Below are positions 8,155 through 17,236 of a stretch of 64,000 nucleotides of DNA, in pieces (the first letter of the stretch is position 1; each line of letters opens with the position of its first letter). A program made the translations under genes and the position numbers. A model generated the notes under the pieces. It was not told the DNA's origin, did no database searches, and saw only the letters and a program-made list of their open reading frames with translations. The stretch comes from Bog-159 sp963756605 (GTDB taxonomy: Bacteria > Acidobacteriota > Terriglobia > Bryobacterales > Bryobacteraceae). The stretch is from the NCBI GenBank assembly GCA_963756605.1, contig CAVWOT010000030.1, positions 186,001 through 250,000 on the forward strand, written 5' to 3'.

Positions 8155-9962
8155 TCGCGTAGCACCTCCTTTCTCTGACGCACTGTGGCGACCAACTGGC
8201 TGTAGCTGTTCAACGAGGCATACAGGCCCAAGAAAGACTCGATGACACTGGCAAACAGGTAAACGCCGCCGCCGACAAACTGCTCCTCATCCAATTCAAT
8301 ATCCACGCGATTGCCTCGCGCGAAGGCGATACCCTCCTCGGAGACGACACGGGCAAATCGGCGTGCGCATTTCAGGGAGACCAAGCCTTCAACGGTCTTG
8401 CCGGCAAACGCAGAGCCGGTAAAATCGTAGAGCTTTAGGACCTCCTGCAGGGCTTCGCGGCCCTCCGAAACCAGCGAAAGATGGTTAAGGGACAAGTGCG
8501 AAATCAAGCGCCATTGCATCGCCTTGCCAAGCGGAGGACGGATCGGCGACGTAGGCTTACGCAGTGCCACGATGCGTTTGATGGGCGCGCCAGTCTCCAG
8601 CTCAAAATCGCCTGCGTCATTTCCGAACGGCAGGCGCGCCGGCAGATCGCGATTGGTACATGTGGTGCGCACCGTGAGCGTGTCGACGGCCGGGCGAGTG
8701 GGCCGGAACGACATATCCACCAGCGCCAGCTCGATCTCCGTGCCTTCGTCGTTGGGCCGCACAGAGGGGCGCCGGTTGGCGATCCAGAAGGTCTGCTGCC
8801 GCTCGCGCTGAATAGAGTGCCGGAAGGAATAGAACGGCTGATACTCGATGATCTCCTGCTGTTGGGGCCGCAGGCTGCACACCTGATCCACCGAGAAGAC
8901 CTCCATAGCCATGGCCCGGCGCGCGTCCGGGATAACCGGGTATTCGTACTTCTGCTGGTCGAGCAGGATGGGTTCGGCGGTCTGCGGGAAGAGGTTGACA
9001 ACCGGAGCGCAGCCGAGGCGGAAAGTGTTCGCCGAGATACCCGTCTCCAGCCGCTGGCGGCGTTCTTCTCCCTCAAAGCGCGAGATCAAAAAAATGAGTT
9101 CGGCGCCGCGTCTGAATCCATTCGCGCAAGCCTGTCGCAGACCGCTTACGTCCACGAAGAAGAACTTGTCGGGAAACGTGAAGTACTCCTGCAGCAGCCG
9201 GTAGCCGATGAACGACCGCCGTGGGTAGGGCAGCATGCCGTCGGCTTCATCGAAGCCCACAGGACGCAGGCAGGAGGCGGGCAACGTGACCGCTGGGGCG
9301 CGCGAGCCGGGCGTGGTGTCGCGCACCACGATCTGCACCAGGTTGCAGCAGAGTAATTCGTAGATGGTGTGAATCAGCGCGCCTTCGCCATCCAGGAAAA
9401 AGCGGAGCTGGTCCAGTTCCAGCTTGGCGAGATCGACGTCCGCGGCGCCGCAAGCTATTTCGATGCGCAGCACCCCGGCAGCGTCGGCGCCTTTGAGGGG
9501 CGGCTTGAGACGGTCGGGCGTAGTCCAATGCGCGGCAGTCACCGAAAGGGGCCATAGAGTGGTGTCGTAACAGGTGCGGAACTTGCACGGAACCCCATCC
9601 ACTGGACGGGAGTAGATTAAGGTATCGCGCTCGATGGGCAAACCCGAGGAGAGCTTGCCCTTATCCGGGTCCAGTTGGAACTGTACGATCGACATGGAGG
9701 GCAGCGGCCGGACGAAATGCGGATAGACGATGCTCAACAAAGCCTCGGTGATCTCGGGGAACTCGTCGTCAATCTTGAGGTGCACGCGCGCCGCCAGGAA
9801 AGCGAACGACTCCAGCAGCCGCTCCACGTGGGGATCGTCGCACTTGGAAGGTTCCAGTACCAGCCGCGCGGCAATCTTGGGGTACTTCTCAGCAAATTGC
9901 GCCCCCATCTGGCGCATGTAGGTCAGTTCGCGTTCGTAATACAGCAGCAGGTCATCCCGCAT
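8118..9962 (-). CDS. tssF: T6SS baseplate protein TssF
   Basis: A 614-residue TssF (ImpG/VasA), the large wedge component of the T6SS baseplate. The conserved beginning (LLLYYERELTYMRQMGAQFA) and the block YPHFVRPLPSMSIVQF are clear. An in-frame ATG lies 18 nt upstream, but ATG 9962 is preferred: GAGG lies 8 nt before it and the conserved N-terminus starts there. The start overlaps the last codons of tssE by 11 nt. It works with TssE, TssG and TssK encoded in the same locus. Confidence 0.95.
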   Translation of the reverse strand: MRDDLLLYYERELTYMRQMGAQFAEKYPKIAARLVLEPSKCDDPHVERLLESFAFLAARVHLKIDDEFPEITEALLSIVYPHFVRPLPSMSIVQFQLDPDKGKLSSGLPIERDTLIYSRPVDGVPCKFRTCYDTTLWPLSVTAAHWTTPDRLKPPLKGADAAGVLRIEIACGAADVDLAKLELDQLRFFLDGEGALIHTIYELLCCNLVQIVVRDTTPGSRAPAVTLPASCLRPVGFDEADGMLPYPRRSFIGYRLLQEYFTFPDKFFFVDVSGLRQACANGFRRGAELIFLISRFEGEERRQRLETGISANTFRLGCAPVVNLFPQTAEPILLDQQKYEYPVIPDARRAMAMEVFSVDQVCSLRPQQQEIIEYQPFYSFRHSIQRERQQTFWIANRRPSVRPNDEGTEIELALVDMSFRPTRPAVDTLTVRTTCTNRDLPARLPFGNDAGDFELETGAPIKRIVALRKPTSPIRPPLGKAMQWRLISHLSLNHLSLVSEGREALQEVLKLYDFTGSAFAGKTVEGLVSLKCARRFARVVSEEGIAFARGNRVDIELDEEQFVGGGVYLFASVIESFLGLYASLNSYSQLVATVRQRKEVLREWPPRAGRRILM

Positions 9963-10449
9963 TCCGGACCTCGTATTCACCGCTGGTCAATTCGAGCACC
10001 GTGTCGAAAAAGACGTGCTCGGGGGCGGGGTCCATCATCAGCAGCCCTTCGATACGGAAGCGCAGCGTACGTGTGCCGGGTATGGCGTCCTCCAACGGAA
10101 CGACGCGTATATTGGCCAGCCGCGGCTCGAACGTCTTTACCGTGGCGTACAGAAATCGTACCAGCTTGGCGCGGTCCTTAGGGGAGTTGAGACTATAGGC
10201 GGTGAAGTCCGGCAGGCCGAAAACATATACCGAGCTATTGAGCTCCTTTAGCGATTCGTCCGGGGGCTGCGCGACGCGGCGGGTGTTCAGGAGCCACTCC
10301 AGATCGCGGCGCACGCCTTCCTTTAACTGGCGCACGGATCGCGTGCGGGTGGCCATGACCTCGACTAACGTGGCGGGATCTTCGTCAATCAGGCGGTCCA
10401 AAGTTGACAGCGTCACTGCGGTAGCGAACTCGGATGAGGGGCGGGCCAT
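9952..10449 (-). CDS. tssE: T6SS gp25-like baseplate protein TssE
   Basis: A 165-residue TssE, the gp25-like protein that nucleates sheath assembly on the baseplate. The gp25/GPW fold is recognisable from VRRDLEWLLNTRR, then SSVYVFGLPDF, and the C-terminal LRFRIEGLLMMDP. Length is usual for the family. It lies 3 nt after tssA and overlaps tssF, so it is tightly co-transcribed. Confidence 0.93.
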   Translation of the reverse strand: MARPSSEFATAVTLSTLDRLIDEDPATLVEVMATRTRSVRQLKEGVRRDLEWLLNTRRVAQPPDESLKELNSSVYVFGLPDFTAYSLNSPKDRAKLVRFLYATVKTFEPRLANIRVVPLEDAIPGTRTLRFRIEGLLMMDPAPEHVFFDTVLELTSGEYEVRNAG

Positions 10450-10452
10450 CTG

Positions 10453-12243
10453 TTACACCGAAAATGCCTGGCCGGGATCCAGGCGGCAGATGCGCTCGAA
10501 AATGGCTTGTTTGACTTTGGCGTCAGCCTGAATTTTCTTGCTGGCTTGCAGCAGGAAGGCCAATACTCCGGCCACCATCTCGCGCTCCTCCCAGTCCTCT
10601 AGTTTATGATTTTCTAAAGCGGCGGCGATGTCGTCGAGCAAGGGCTGGGCGATGGCGTCCTTACCAGCCGCAATGCAGATCTGCGCAAGCTGCAGTTTAC
10701 GCTGGAAACGGCCGCGGCCGCTGCGCTGCCGTAACACTTCCTGGTTAAGAATCTCGAACGCTTTTTGAGGTTGTCCGCGCCGTATAGCCTCGGTGGCTAG
10801 CGTGTGTGGATCCACGAACTTCTTCTGCCAGCCCCCGTCCTGCGTGGCGTCGATGAACGGCAGGCGCAGCAAATTGGCGGGAGGTGTGGCGTCGGCGGGC
10901 TCGGCGAGCAGGTCCCGCAACCAGGCTTGGGTTTCCGGGTTGGCCGCCGGCGTGTCGTCGGTCAGCGTGGCGTCCAGCAGCTTGGGCAGGTCGTGGAGCA
11001 ATGCGCGCAGCTCCGAGCGGATGGCGATGGCAATCGCATGGTAGTCGCTGCCGAGGGCCACGCAGGCTTCCACCACAAATCGCTGCAGGTCCAGCCATGC
11101 CCGGCCGCAGGGCAGCGCCATGACCTGCTCCGCCACTTCCAGCAGTTCCGCCCAGTTGTTGCGCTGCGCCAATGCCTTAATCCGGCGGCGGATTTCCGTA
11201 GGGGGCGCCTCCAGCACGCTGGGGTCGGACGAGGCTCGTAATTCGCCCCAGCGCAGGCCACGCAACATGAGATACGCCGCCGGGCTGTGAGGCTCCTGCT
11301 TACGCAGGAATTGGGCGGCCGCGGCCACCCCGGCGATCGCCGCACCGTGCTCGGTGGGTTCGGCCGCGACACGCATCGTGTATCCCTGGTCCGCGTCAAC
11401 AGCGGTGACCGCCGGCACCTCGCCCGCCGCGGCTACCGGCTCCGCAGCTGGAGAAGGCACCTCTTCCACGGGGTCGGGATCGGTCTCGCGCTTCTTCTGG
11501 AGAAAGCCGTGCACCGCGTGGCGGACTTCTTCCAGGGAGCTCTTGAGCCTGCTGAAAGAGGGCGCCGCGTCGCCGAACTTGTGGGTGCACAATTCATCGA
11601 GCGCCTGTAGAGTCTGCAAACAGGCGTCCAGGCCTTTTTCCGTTTCGGCGTAAAAAGGTTTGGGCGTTTCAGCAAAGGATCTGTCGAAGATTTCCGGCGC
11701 TAGTTTACCCTCTTTGAGCGCCGCCTCCCGCGCGGCTTTCTGCTCCTTGCTCTTGGCCTGATCTTCGTAAATGATCGTCCGCGACTCCTTGTACTGGAGC
11801 AAACTGTAGCCATCGCGCGTCAAACCGACCCTTTTGACAGGCAACTCCAGGCGGGATCCGATCCAGTCGAGGGGGGTGGCGCGGACTTCCACATCGCCGT
11901 CTTCGGCCGGGGGATATAGCGTGTCCCAGAAGGTCTCGATGAGCCCGCGGGAGAGTCCCAGTCCGTCGTGCAAACCGACGAAGCCCTGGGTCTTCAGGAG
12001 GGATTCGGTGACCCAGGCGGCCAGTTGCAGATCCTTGGTCTGGGTAGCCACCGCCTCCTGAGCCAGCCTGATAACGGCGCTATGGTCGGCTACCTTGCGC
12101 TCATGCTGCCAGGCACCCTGAGCCAGTTCGTCATCCTCGCGACGGGCCTCCTTGATCTTGTCGTAGAGCGGAGAATAGCGCAGATCCTGCCCGCTGGGAT
12201 TGTCGCCCGCGATCGGTTTCAGGATGTCTTCACGAAGAGGCAT
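10453..12243 (-). CDS. tssA: T6SS cap/coordination protein TssA
   Basis: A 596-residue TssA with an ImpA_N domain in the first 130 residues (GDNPSGQDLRYSPLYDKIKEARREDD) and WDTLYPPAEDGDVEVR. A charged linker follows (about 170-300, with an acidic and Pro-rich part), then the VasJ-type C-terminal helical region (LMLRGLRWGELR to LRDLLAE). TssA recruits the baseplate and tube and stays at the distal sheath end. ATG 12243 is chosen over the longer frame because MPLREDILKPI is the family start and GGAG lies upstream. It overlaps the end of tagJ by 14 nt. Confidence 0.93.
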   Translation of the reverse strand: MPLREDILKPIAGDNPSGQDLRYSPLYDKIKEARREDDELAQGAWQHERKVADHSAVIRLAQEAVATQTKDLQLAAWVTESLLKTQGFVGLHDGLGLSRGLIETFWDTLYPPAEDGDVEVRATPLDWIGSRLELPVKRVGLTRDGYSLLQYKESRTIIYEDQAKSKEQKAAREAALKEGKLAPEIFDRSFAETPKPFYAETEKGLDACLQTLQALDELCTHKFGDAAPSFSRLKSSLEEVRHAVHGFLQKKRETDPDPVEEVPSPAAEPVAAAGEVPAVTAVDADQGYTMRVAAEPTEHGAAIAGVAAAAQFLRKQEPHSPAAYLMLRGLRWGELRASSDPSVLEAPPTEIRRRIKALAQRNNWAELLEVAEQVMALPCGRAWLDLQRFVVEACVALGSDYHAIAIAIRSELRALLHDLPKLLDATLTDDTPAANPETQAWLRDLLAEPADATPPANLLRLPFIDATQDGGWQKKFVDPHTLATEAIRRGQPQKAFEILNQEVLRQRSGRGRFQRKLQLAQICIAAGKDAIAQPLLDDIAAALENHKLEDWEEREMVAGVLAFLLQASKKIQADAKVKQAIFERICRLDPGQAFSV

Positions 12244-12940
12244 CGGAAGCGAACTCCAGCGACCGGATCTCGAGTAGCGGCACTTCCTCGCCATCCACCA
12301 GGTATGTCTTCTGGCCCACGGGATACTCGTGGCCTTGGTCGTCGGCCACCCACGCGGTCATCCGTCCCAGCCAGATGGCCTCGTCGTCGGATTTCCAGGA
12401 GAAGGGATATACGGCAGGAATCAAAACTTCGCCGATATCCGTCCCCTGAAAGGATGGCCCGGTCAGAACGAATGCCGGGCACCAAAGCGTGTCGCGCAAG
12501 CGCTGTGGCGCCTTGATTTGCAATGAAGCAATATGCTGGAAAGGAATCCAGAGATAAGCGCCGGCGGCGAACACCTCCAGCCGCGCCCCAATGGACGGAT
12601 CGGCATCCCGGATAGAAAGGAATGCCTTGCCGTTGAGCTCGCCGGGGGGCGAATCGGCGGCCGGCGCACTGGGGAATTCTTCCTTGCGGAAAATCTCGTG
12701 CCGGGTCTTTTCCGCGTGCAGCGCGGAGTAATACAGCACGGCGCCCATTTCCGCTTCCTTGCCGCCTTGCGACAAAACGCCTAACTGCTTCTGCGCCCGG
12801 TCATACTGTCCGGAGAAGCAAAGCAACTCGAATAGAAACGTGCGGCTTTCCAGATCGGTAGGATGCTCACGGAGGCGCGCAGCCAAGGCGGCCTCCGCGT
12901 CGCGCACCTTCCCGCCGTCGAAAAGTTCTTTCGCCGTCAT
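12230..12940 (-). CDS. tagJ: T6SS accessory protein TagJ (ImpE family)
   Basis: A 236-residue ImpE/TagJ protein. The N-terminal 100 residues are TPR-like helices (DAEAALAARLREHPTDLESR). The C-terminal half carries the ImpE beta domain with LWIPFQHIASLQI, RDTLWCPAFVLT and EVLIPAVYPFSW. In Pseudomonas HSI-I, TagJ binds TssB and modulates ClpV recycling; the same role is likely here. It sits between hcp and tssA, 13 bp after hcp. Confidence 0.92.
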   Translation of the reverse strand: MTAKELFDGGKVRDAEAALAARLREHPTDLESRTFLFELLCFSGQYDRAQKQLGVLSQGGKEAEMGAVLYYSALHAEKTRHEIFRKEEFPSAPAADSPPGELNGKAFLSIRDADPSIGARLEVFAAGAYLWIPFQHIASLQIKAPQRLRDTLWCPAFVLTGPSFQGTDIGEVLIPAVYPFSWKSDDEAIWLGRMTAWVADDQGHEYPVGQKTYLVDGEEVPLLEIRSLEFASDASS

Positions 12941-12953
12941 GAAAGGCGATCTG

Positions 12954-13457
12954 CTAGAGCCCGGTGTCCGCGGCGAAGTCGGCGGTCAGCAGCGAGAGAT
13001 CGTACCCTTTGGGAATGGCCGCATCCAGGGAACCGTCGTCCTTTTCCGGCTTATAGGAGATCTCCACGCCCTGGTACATGAAGCTCACGGACTCCGTGGG
13101 GTTCTCGTTGCTCCCAGACAACTGCACGGAAGTGATGAGCGCGTCCTTGATCCAAATTCTGAAATAGCCTTCCTGCTTATCGCCCACCGGTTTGTCGTAA
13201 AGCAGATAAACTTTCGCCAGGATGTTGCCGGTCGCGCAATGATCGCACAGCAGCGGCGTGGTCTTGTCCAGGACCTTCATAATCGTCAGATTGGAAAAAT
13301 CCGCCCGTCCCGCCTTGGCTTCCTTTCCCGATGCGCCGGCCCCGTAGACCGCCGTTTGGCTGACGCCCCAACTAAATGACAGAACGTCAATATGCTTCGC
13401 GTTGCTCGTGCTGGGCCCCTCAATTCCGTCGATAAACAGATATGCATTTACAGCCAC
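12954..13457 (-). CDS. hcp: T6SS tube protein Hcp
   Basis: A 167-residue Hcp (TssD), the hexameric tube subunit and an effector chaperone. Recognised from AYLFIDGIEGPS, HIDVLSFSWGVSQ and the C-terminal SVSFMYQGVEISY. The start is GTG at 13457 with a near-perfect AAGGAG 6 nt upstream. That suits a very abundant protein. A separate candidate promoter lies just upstream, after tssC. Confidence 0.96.
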   Translation of the reverse strand: MAVNAYLFIDGIEGPSTSNAKHIDVLSFSWGVSQTAVYGAGASGKEAKAGRADFSNLTIMKVLDKTTPLLCDHCATGNILAKVYLLYDKPVGDKQEGYFRIWIKDALITSVQLSGSNENPTESVSFMYQGVEISYKPEKDDGSLDAAIPKGYDLSLLTADFAADTGL

Positions 13458-13496
13458 GTTGTACTCCTTTCGCTAGGTGACGTTGAAGCCAAATTC

Positions 13497-13525
13497 GTTA
13501 CAGATTTTTCTTACAACAAGTCCAA
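13497..13525 (-). promoter_or_regulatory. candidate hcp promoter
   Basis: On the minus strand TTGGAC is followed after exactly 17 nt by TGTAAC, about 40 nt before the hcp GTG, in the only AT-rich stretch of this operon. A private promoter would let hcp exceed the sheath genes. The match to consensus is moderate. Confidence 0.45.
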
Positions 13526-13527
13526 TT

Positions 13528-15015
13528 TTATTTTGCGGGTGCGGGCAAGTCGGCGACCAGCCGCAGTGAAACGGTCAATTCATCCAACTGGAAGTGCGGC
13601 CGGAGAAAGGCGACGGCGCGATAGACGCCGGGCTTGCCGGGCACTTCAGAAACATCGACGCGCGCCTCCCGCAACGGGCAGCGCGCCTTCATGGAGGGCG
13701 CAGCCGTATCATCGGGCACGACATACTTGGTGATCCAGCGGTTGAGAAATATCTCTGCGTCGGCGCGCGACATGAAGCTGCCGATCTTGTCGCGCATCAT
13801 GGCCTTCAGATAATGCGCGAAACGCGAAACCGCCATCAAATACGGCAGCTGCGCTGACAGCCGGGCATTGGCATTGGCCGAGTCCGTGTCGTACAACTTA
13901 GGCTTCTGGCACGTCTGTACGCTGAAAAACGCAGCGTAGTCGGTGTCCTTGCAGTGCACCAGGGGAACGAAGCCCAGGTCGGCCAACTCCTTTTCGCGGC
14001 GATCGGTAATGGGTACTTCGGTGGGACACTTCATGGCCACGTCGCCTTCGTCGGTATAGAAATTGTGCACCGGCAGGCCTGTCACCAGCCCACCGCCTTC
14101 TACGCCTCGCATCGCCACGCACATGCCATACTGCGAAAACGAGTTGGTCATCCGGCTAGCAAGCGCATAGGCCGCATTCATCCACAGGTACTTGGAGTGG
14201 TCGCTGCCGTCCACGTGCTCTTCGTAGTTGAAAGCATCTACTGGTTTGGTGTCTTTCCCGTAAGGCAGCCGGGCCAGGGTGCGCGGCAAGGTCAGCGCCA
14301 CGTACCGGGAATCCTCCGTCTGGCGGAAGCTCTTCCACTTGGCGTACTCCGTGGTGTCGAAGATCTTAGCCAAATCGCGCGGGGCGTCCAGTTGGGTGTA
14401 GCTGGTCAGGTTGAACAGATCGTAAGCTGCTGCGCTGCAGAACGGCGCGTGCGCCGCCGCCGCAACATTGGATATTTTCTCCAGCAGTTCGATATCCTCG
14501 GGATGCTTGCCGAATTCGTAGTCGCCTACCAGGGCACCGAAGGGAGACCCGCCGAAAACGCCGTATTCTTCCTCGTAGACCTTCTTGAACAGTGCACTCT
14601 GGTCGAATTCCGGCGCGCGCTGCAGGTCCTTCAGCAGTTCTTTCTTGCTGACATTCAGGACCTTGATCTTGAGCATTGTCCCGGTTTCGCTTTGGTCCAT
14701 CAGATACTTGATGCCGCGCCAGGTCCCCTCGAGTTTCTGGAACGCGGGATGGTGCATGACTTCGTTCAACTGCAGCGATACGAGGTGATCGATCTGCGCG
14801 ATCCGCGCATTAATCATCATCTCCGCATCCCGGGCGATGGTCATGGACCCGTCCAGGAACTGCGCGACGAATTCCTTGATTAAGTTCTTGCCGCGTTCTT
14901 TGGAAGCCGGTTCGACACCAAAACGGCCTTCTTCGACAATCTGGTCCAGAAGACCCTTCTCCTGAACCTGCTCGCTAGCGGCCACCGATGCCGGTGCGCT
15001 TTGTGGCTCAGCCAT
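13528..15015 (-). CDS. tssC: T6SS sheath large subunit TssC (VipB)
   Basis: A 495-residue TssC, the large subunit of the contractile sheath. Conserved blocks include ILHHPAFQ-like VMHHPAFQKLEGTWRG, GALVGDYEF, LTLPRTLARLPYG, YLWMNAAYA and FMSRADAEIFLNRW near the C-terminus. Length matches the family. It overlaps tssB by 8 nt and pairs with TssB as the VipA/VipB-type heterodimer; ClpV is encoded downstream. A separate TssB/TssC-like fusion is encoded at 25837-27231. Confidence 0.97.
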   Translation of the reverse strand: MAEPQSAPASVAASEQVQEKGLLDQIVEEGRFGVEPASKERGKNLIKEFVAQFLDGSMTIARDAEMMINARIAQIDHLVSLQLNEVMHHPAFQKLEGTWRGIKYLMDQSETGTMLKIKVLNVSKKELLKDLQRAPEFDQSALFKKVYEEEYGVFGGSPFGALVGDYEFGKHPEDIELLEKISNVAAAAHAPFCSAAAYDLFNLTSYTQLDAPRDLAKIFDTTEYAKWKSFRQTEDSRYVALTLPRTLARLPYGKDTKPVDAFNYEEHVDGSDHSKYLWMNAAYALASRMTNSFSQYGMCVAMRGVEGGGLVTGLPVHNFYTDEGDVAMKCPTEVPITDRREKELADLGFVPLVHCKDTDYAAFFSVQTCQKPKLYDTDSANANARLSAQLPYLMAVSRFAHYLKAMMRDKIGSFMSRADAEIFLNRWITKYVVPDDTAAPSMKARCPLREARVDVSEVPGKPGVYRAVAFLRPHFQLDELTVSLRLVADLPAPAK

Positions 15016-15529
15016 TGGAACCCTCCCCTCTTCCCATTTCGCCCTTTATCTTCTCCAACTTCTCGGTGTTGCCGACGGCGTCCAGCAGCAACTCCTCCAG
15101 CTTGTCATTGCCCTGTAAATTGCCGCGTAGATCGGCTAGCCGCGTGCGCAAATCCAGCAACTCCTTGAGCGGTTTTACTTGCTTGGCCACGTTTTCCGGC
15201 CCGAAATCGTCCATGCTCTTGAAATGCAGATCGATTTTCAGGTTCGGTGCATCCGGTTCTTCGCTCAGTTTATTTTCCACGGAGTAAGACAAATGCGGCT
15301 TCATGCCTTCCAAAACGGTATCGAAATTGTCCGGGTTTACTTCCACGAATTTGCGCTCTTTCAGTTTCTGAAGAGGCTGCTCGGGCTGTCCCGTGAGGTC
15401 GCCCAGCACGCCGACTACAAACGGCAACTCCTTCAACTCAATCGCGCCACCGACTTCGACGTCGTAAGTAATTTGTACGCGGGGTGAACGCACCCGGTCC
15501 AGCTTATGTTGCGTGCTCTCTCTTGCCAT
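15008..15529 (-). CDS. tssB: T6SS sheath small subunit TssB (VipA)
   Basis: A 173-residue TssB with the family blocks VRSPRVQITYDVE, KELPFVVGVLGDLTG, FVEVNPDNFD and LKIDLHFKSMDDFGPE, plus C-terminal helices with LDLRTRLADLRGNL, the usual ClpV-binding region in VipA. It is the first gene of the minus-strand operon, with a GGAGG site 6-7 nt before the ATG and a strong promoter-like sequence upstream. Confidence 0.97.
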   Translation of the reverse strand: MARESTQHKLDRVRSPRVQITYDVEVGGAIELKELPFVVGVLGDLTGQPEQPLQKLKERKFVEVNPDNFDTVLEGMKPHLSYSVENKLSEEPDAPNLKIDLHFKSMDDFGPENVAKQVKPLKELLDLRTRLADLRGNLQGNDKLEELLLDAVGNTEKLEKIKGEMGRGEGSNG

Positions 15530-15563
15530 CGTCCCTCCAGGTCTAAAAAGGTCTTGCTAAGTC

Positions 15564-15592
15564 ACTATATTGCGCATGCGCGTTTTCGTCAA
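15564..15592 (-). promoter_or_regulatory. strong sigma70-like promoter of the tssB operon with palindromic spacer
   Basis: On the minus strand TTGACG, a spacer of exactly 17 nt and TATAGT match sigma70 consensus closely, 35 nt upstream of the tssB ATG. The spacer holds the perfect palindrome GCGCATGCGC (15572-15581), so a repressor or activator could bind between the boxes. No other gene start would use it. Confidence 0.7.
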
Positions 15593-15652
15593 GCAGGAAA
15601 TCTCGTGGCCAGTTTGGCGCAGTTTTGAGCAAATGTGCGCTGAGGCGGTCAT

Positions 15653-17134
15653 CTAAGGCAGCACGAAGCGGCGCTCCACCAGCTTGCGCACGACCGCAAG
15701 ACATTCCAGCTTAATGACTTCCGGATTAGCGCGCACTTTTTGCGACAAATCCAGGACCAGCTCATTCAGTGTTCGGCGACCGTCCAGCCCAGCCAGGAAG
15801 TCCGCCACCCCGGGGTCCAGGCGCATGGAAGCCGGGATACCGGCGGTGAAGCGCAGTGTCATGCCGACGGATTGCCACCGGCCGTCCGCAAGCCGCAACT
15901 GTTGGTCCAGTTGAGTCTCCGGAGAGAGCCTCAGACGGGCATTCAAGAACTCCTCGTCCGAGCCGCGCAGCTCCAGGAGATCGGTGCAGGCGAACGCTTG
16001 CCAGACAGCCTCTCCAAACGGCTGGTTGGGATCGAGCGGCATCTCTTCGATGCGCACCCAATTTCGCCCGGTCCGCCGCCGCATCGCCAGGAGTCCGCCG
16101 TGGATCTCTTCGACGCCGCGCTGGCGATAGTAATCCATCCAGCGCGCCGTAATCTCAGGCTCGGCCCCGGTCGGCACGATCTGACGGATGCGCTCCCGCG
16201 CGTATTCCCCCACCCCGCGCGCATAGCCGCGGAAGATCCAGGCGTCGCAGCCGGTGCCCTCCAGCCATTCCCGGACGCGATCTTGCCAGGATTGCCCGCG
16301 CACTTGTACCCATTCGCAGACCATTTGCATGTAACCGCCTTCATTCAGGTGGGCTGGCGCCTGGCGCACCAGCCGGCGGCAGTAACCATCCAGTTCCGAA
16401 TCGTTCTCGCAGTAAATTTGGCTCGCTGAAGGTGTGACAAAGAAGGGCGGGTTGGCGACAATTAAGTCAAACGTGCGATTTCGCACCGGCTCGAACGTGT
16501 CGCCCGTAAGGCACTCTACCTGCGGCGTGCCGTTTAACCACGCGTTAAAACGGGAAACCGCTGTGGCGCGCGGGTTCAGGTCGGTGGCCGTCACTTGTGC
16601 GCTATGTAGCGTCGCGAAAACGGCCTGAATGCCACAACCGGCGCCCAAGTCCAGAGTGGCGCGCGCAGGCCGGCGAATGGTGAACCGGTGCAGGAGCCGG
16701 GTGGTCGGATTGGGCCAGATCACAAGGTCCGGGGAATGCGATGCCAGACGCGCAGCGGTGTCGGCGGCAAAGAAGAATTGGTCACAAGGCGTCAACATCA
16801 CGGCCGGCACTAGCGCTGCGCCATCCCGCATGAGCATCCCGGACTCGAGCAAAAGCGCCAGGGCGGACTCCGGCACCAGACCCGCCGCCGACTCATTTGC
16901 CGCCGGAACACCGAGGAAGAACCAGCGCAGAACCAGGTTCGAAAGGGAAGGCTCCCGGGTCCGATCCAACAGGAAAGGGAGGTTTCCCGAGGCGGCCGAT
17001 GGAAGATCCAGCAGCCATCGTCGATTCTCAAACTCGGCGTGTGTGTAGTTGGCTTCATGGAAGAACTCGCGCAAGCGCCTTGCATCCGAGGCCGAGAGAG
17101 GCTTTAGCATAAGTGAAGACCGACCCTGGGTCAT
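15653..17134 (-). CDS. class I SAM-dependent methyltransferase (NPPF type)
   Basis: A protein of about 493 residues with a Rossmann methyltransferase core: motif I LDLGAGCGIQAVFA, a motif II acid in VTATDLNPRA, and the amide/N-methylating signature IVANPPFF. The N-terminal 130 residues resemble the auxiliary domain of RsmC/PrmC-like enzymes and the C-terminal 150 are family-specific. Likely substrates are an rRNA base or a glutamine side chain. ATG 17134 is taken because the longer frame runs into tssK1; ATG 17110 is an alternative. It sits between the two T6SS operons, 123 bp beyond the tssB start. A role in secretion is unproven. Confidence 0.85.
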   Translation of the reverse strand: MTQGRSSLMLKPLSASDARRLREFFHEANYTHAEFENRRWLLDLPSAASGNLPFLLDRTREPSLSNLVLRWFFLGVPAANESAAGLVPESALALLLESGMLMRDGAALVPAVMLTPCDQFFFAADTAARLASHSPDLVIWPNPTTRLLHRFTIRRPARATLDLGAGCGIQAVFATLHSAQVTATDLNPRATAVSRFNAWLNGTPQVECLTGDTFEPVRNRTFDLIVANPPFFVTPSASQIYCENDSELDGYCRRLVRQAPAHLNEGGYMQMVCEWVQVRGQSWQDRVREWLEGTGCDAWIFRGYARGVGEYARERIRQIVPTGAEPEITARWMDYYRQRGVEEIHGGLLAMRRRTGRNWVRIEEMPLDPNQPFGEAVWQAFACTDLLELRGSDEEFLNARLRLSPETQLDQQLRLADGRWQSVGMTLRFTAGIPASMRLDPGVADFLAGLDGRRTLNELVLDLSQKVRANPEVIKLECLAVVRKLVERRFVLP

Positions 17135-17236
17135 GAAACCAGTGTGCCACGCCAGGAAATCAGCATCCGCAGGTGCTCGGGCCCGCCAAATCTCAATCTT
17201 TGCGCGTCGCTCCCGATTCTGGTACCTTGGATTCCG

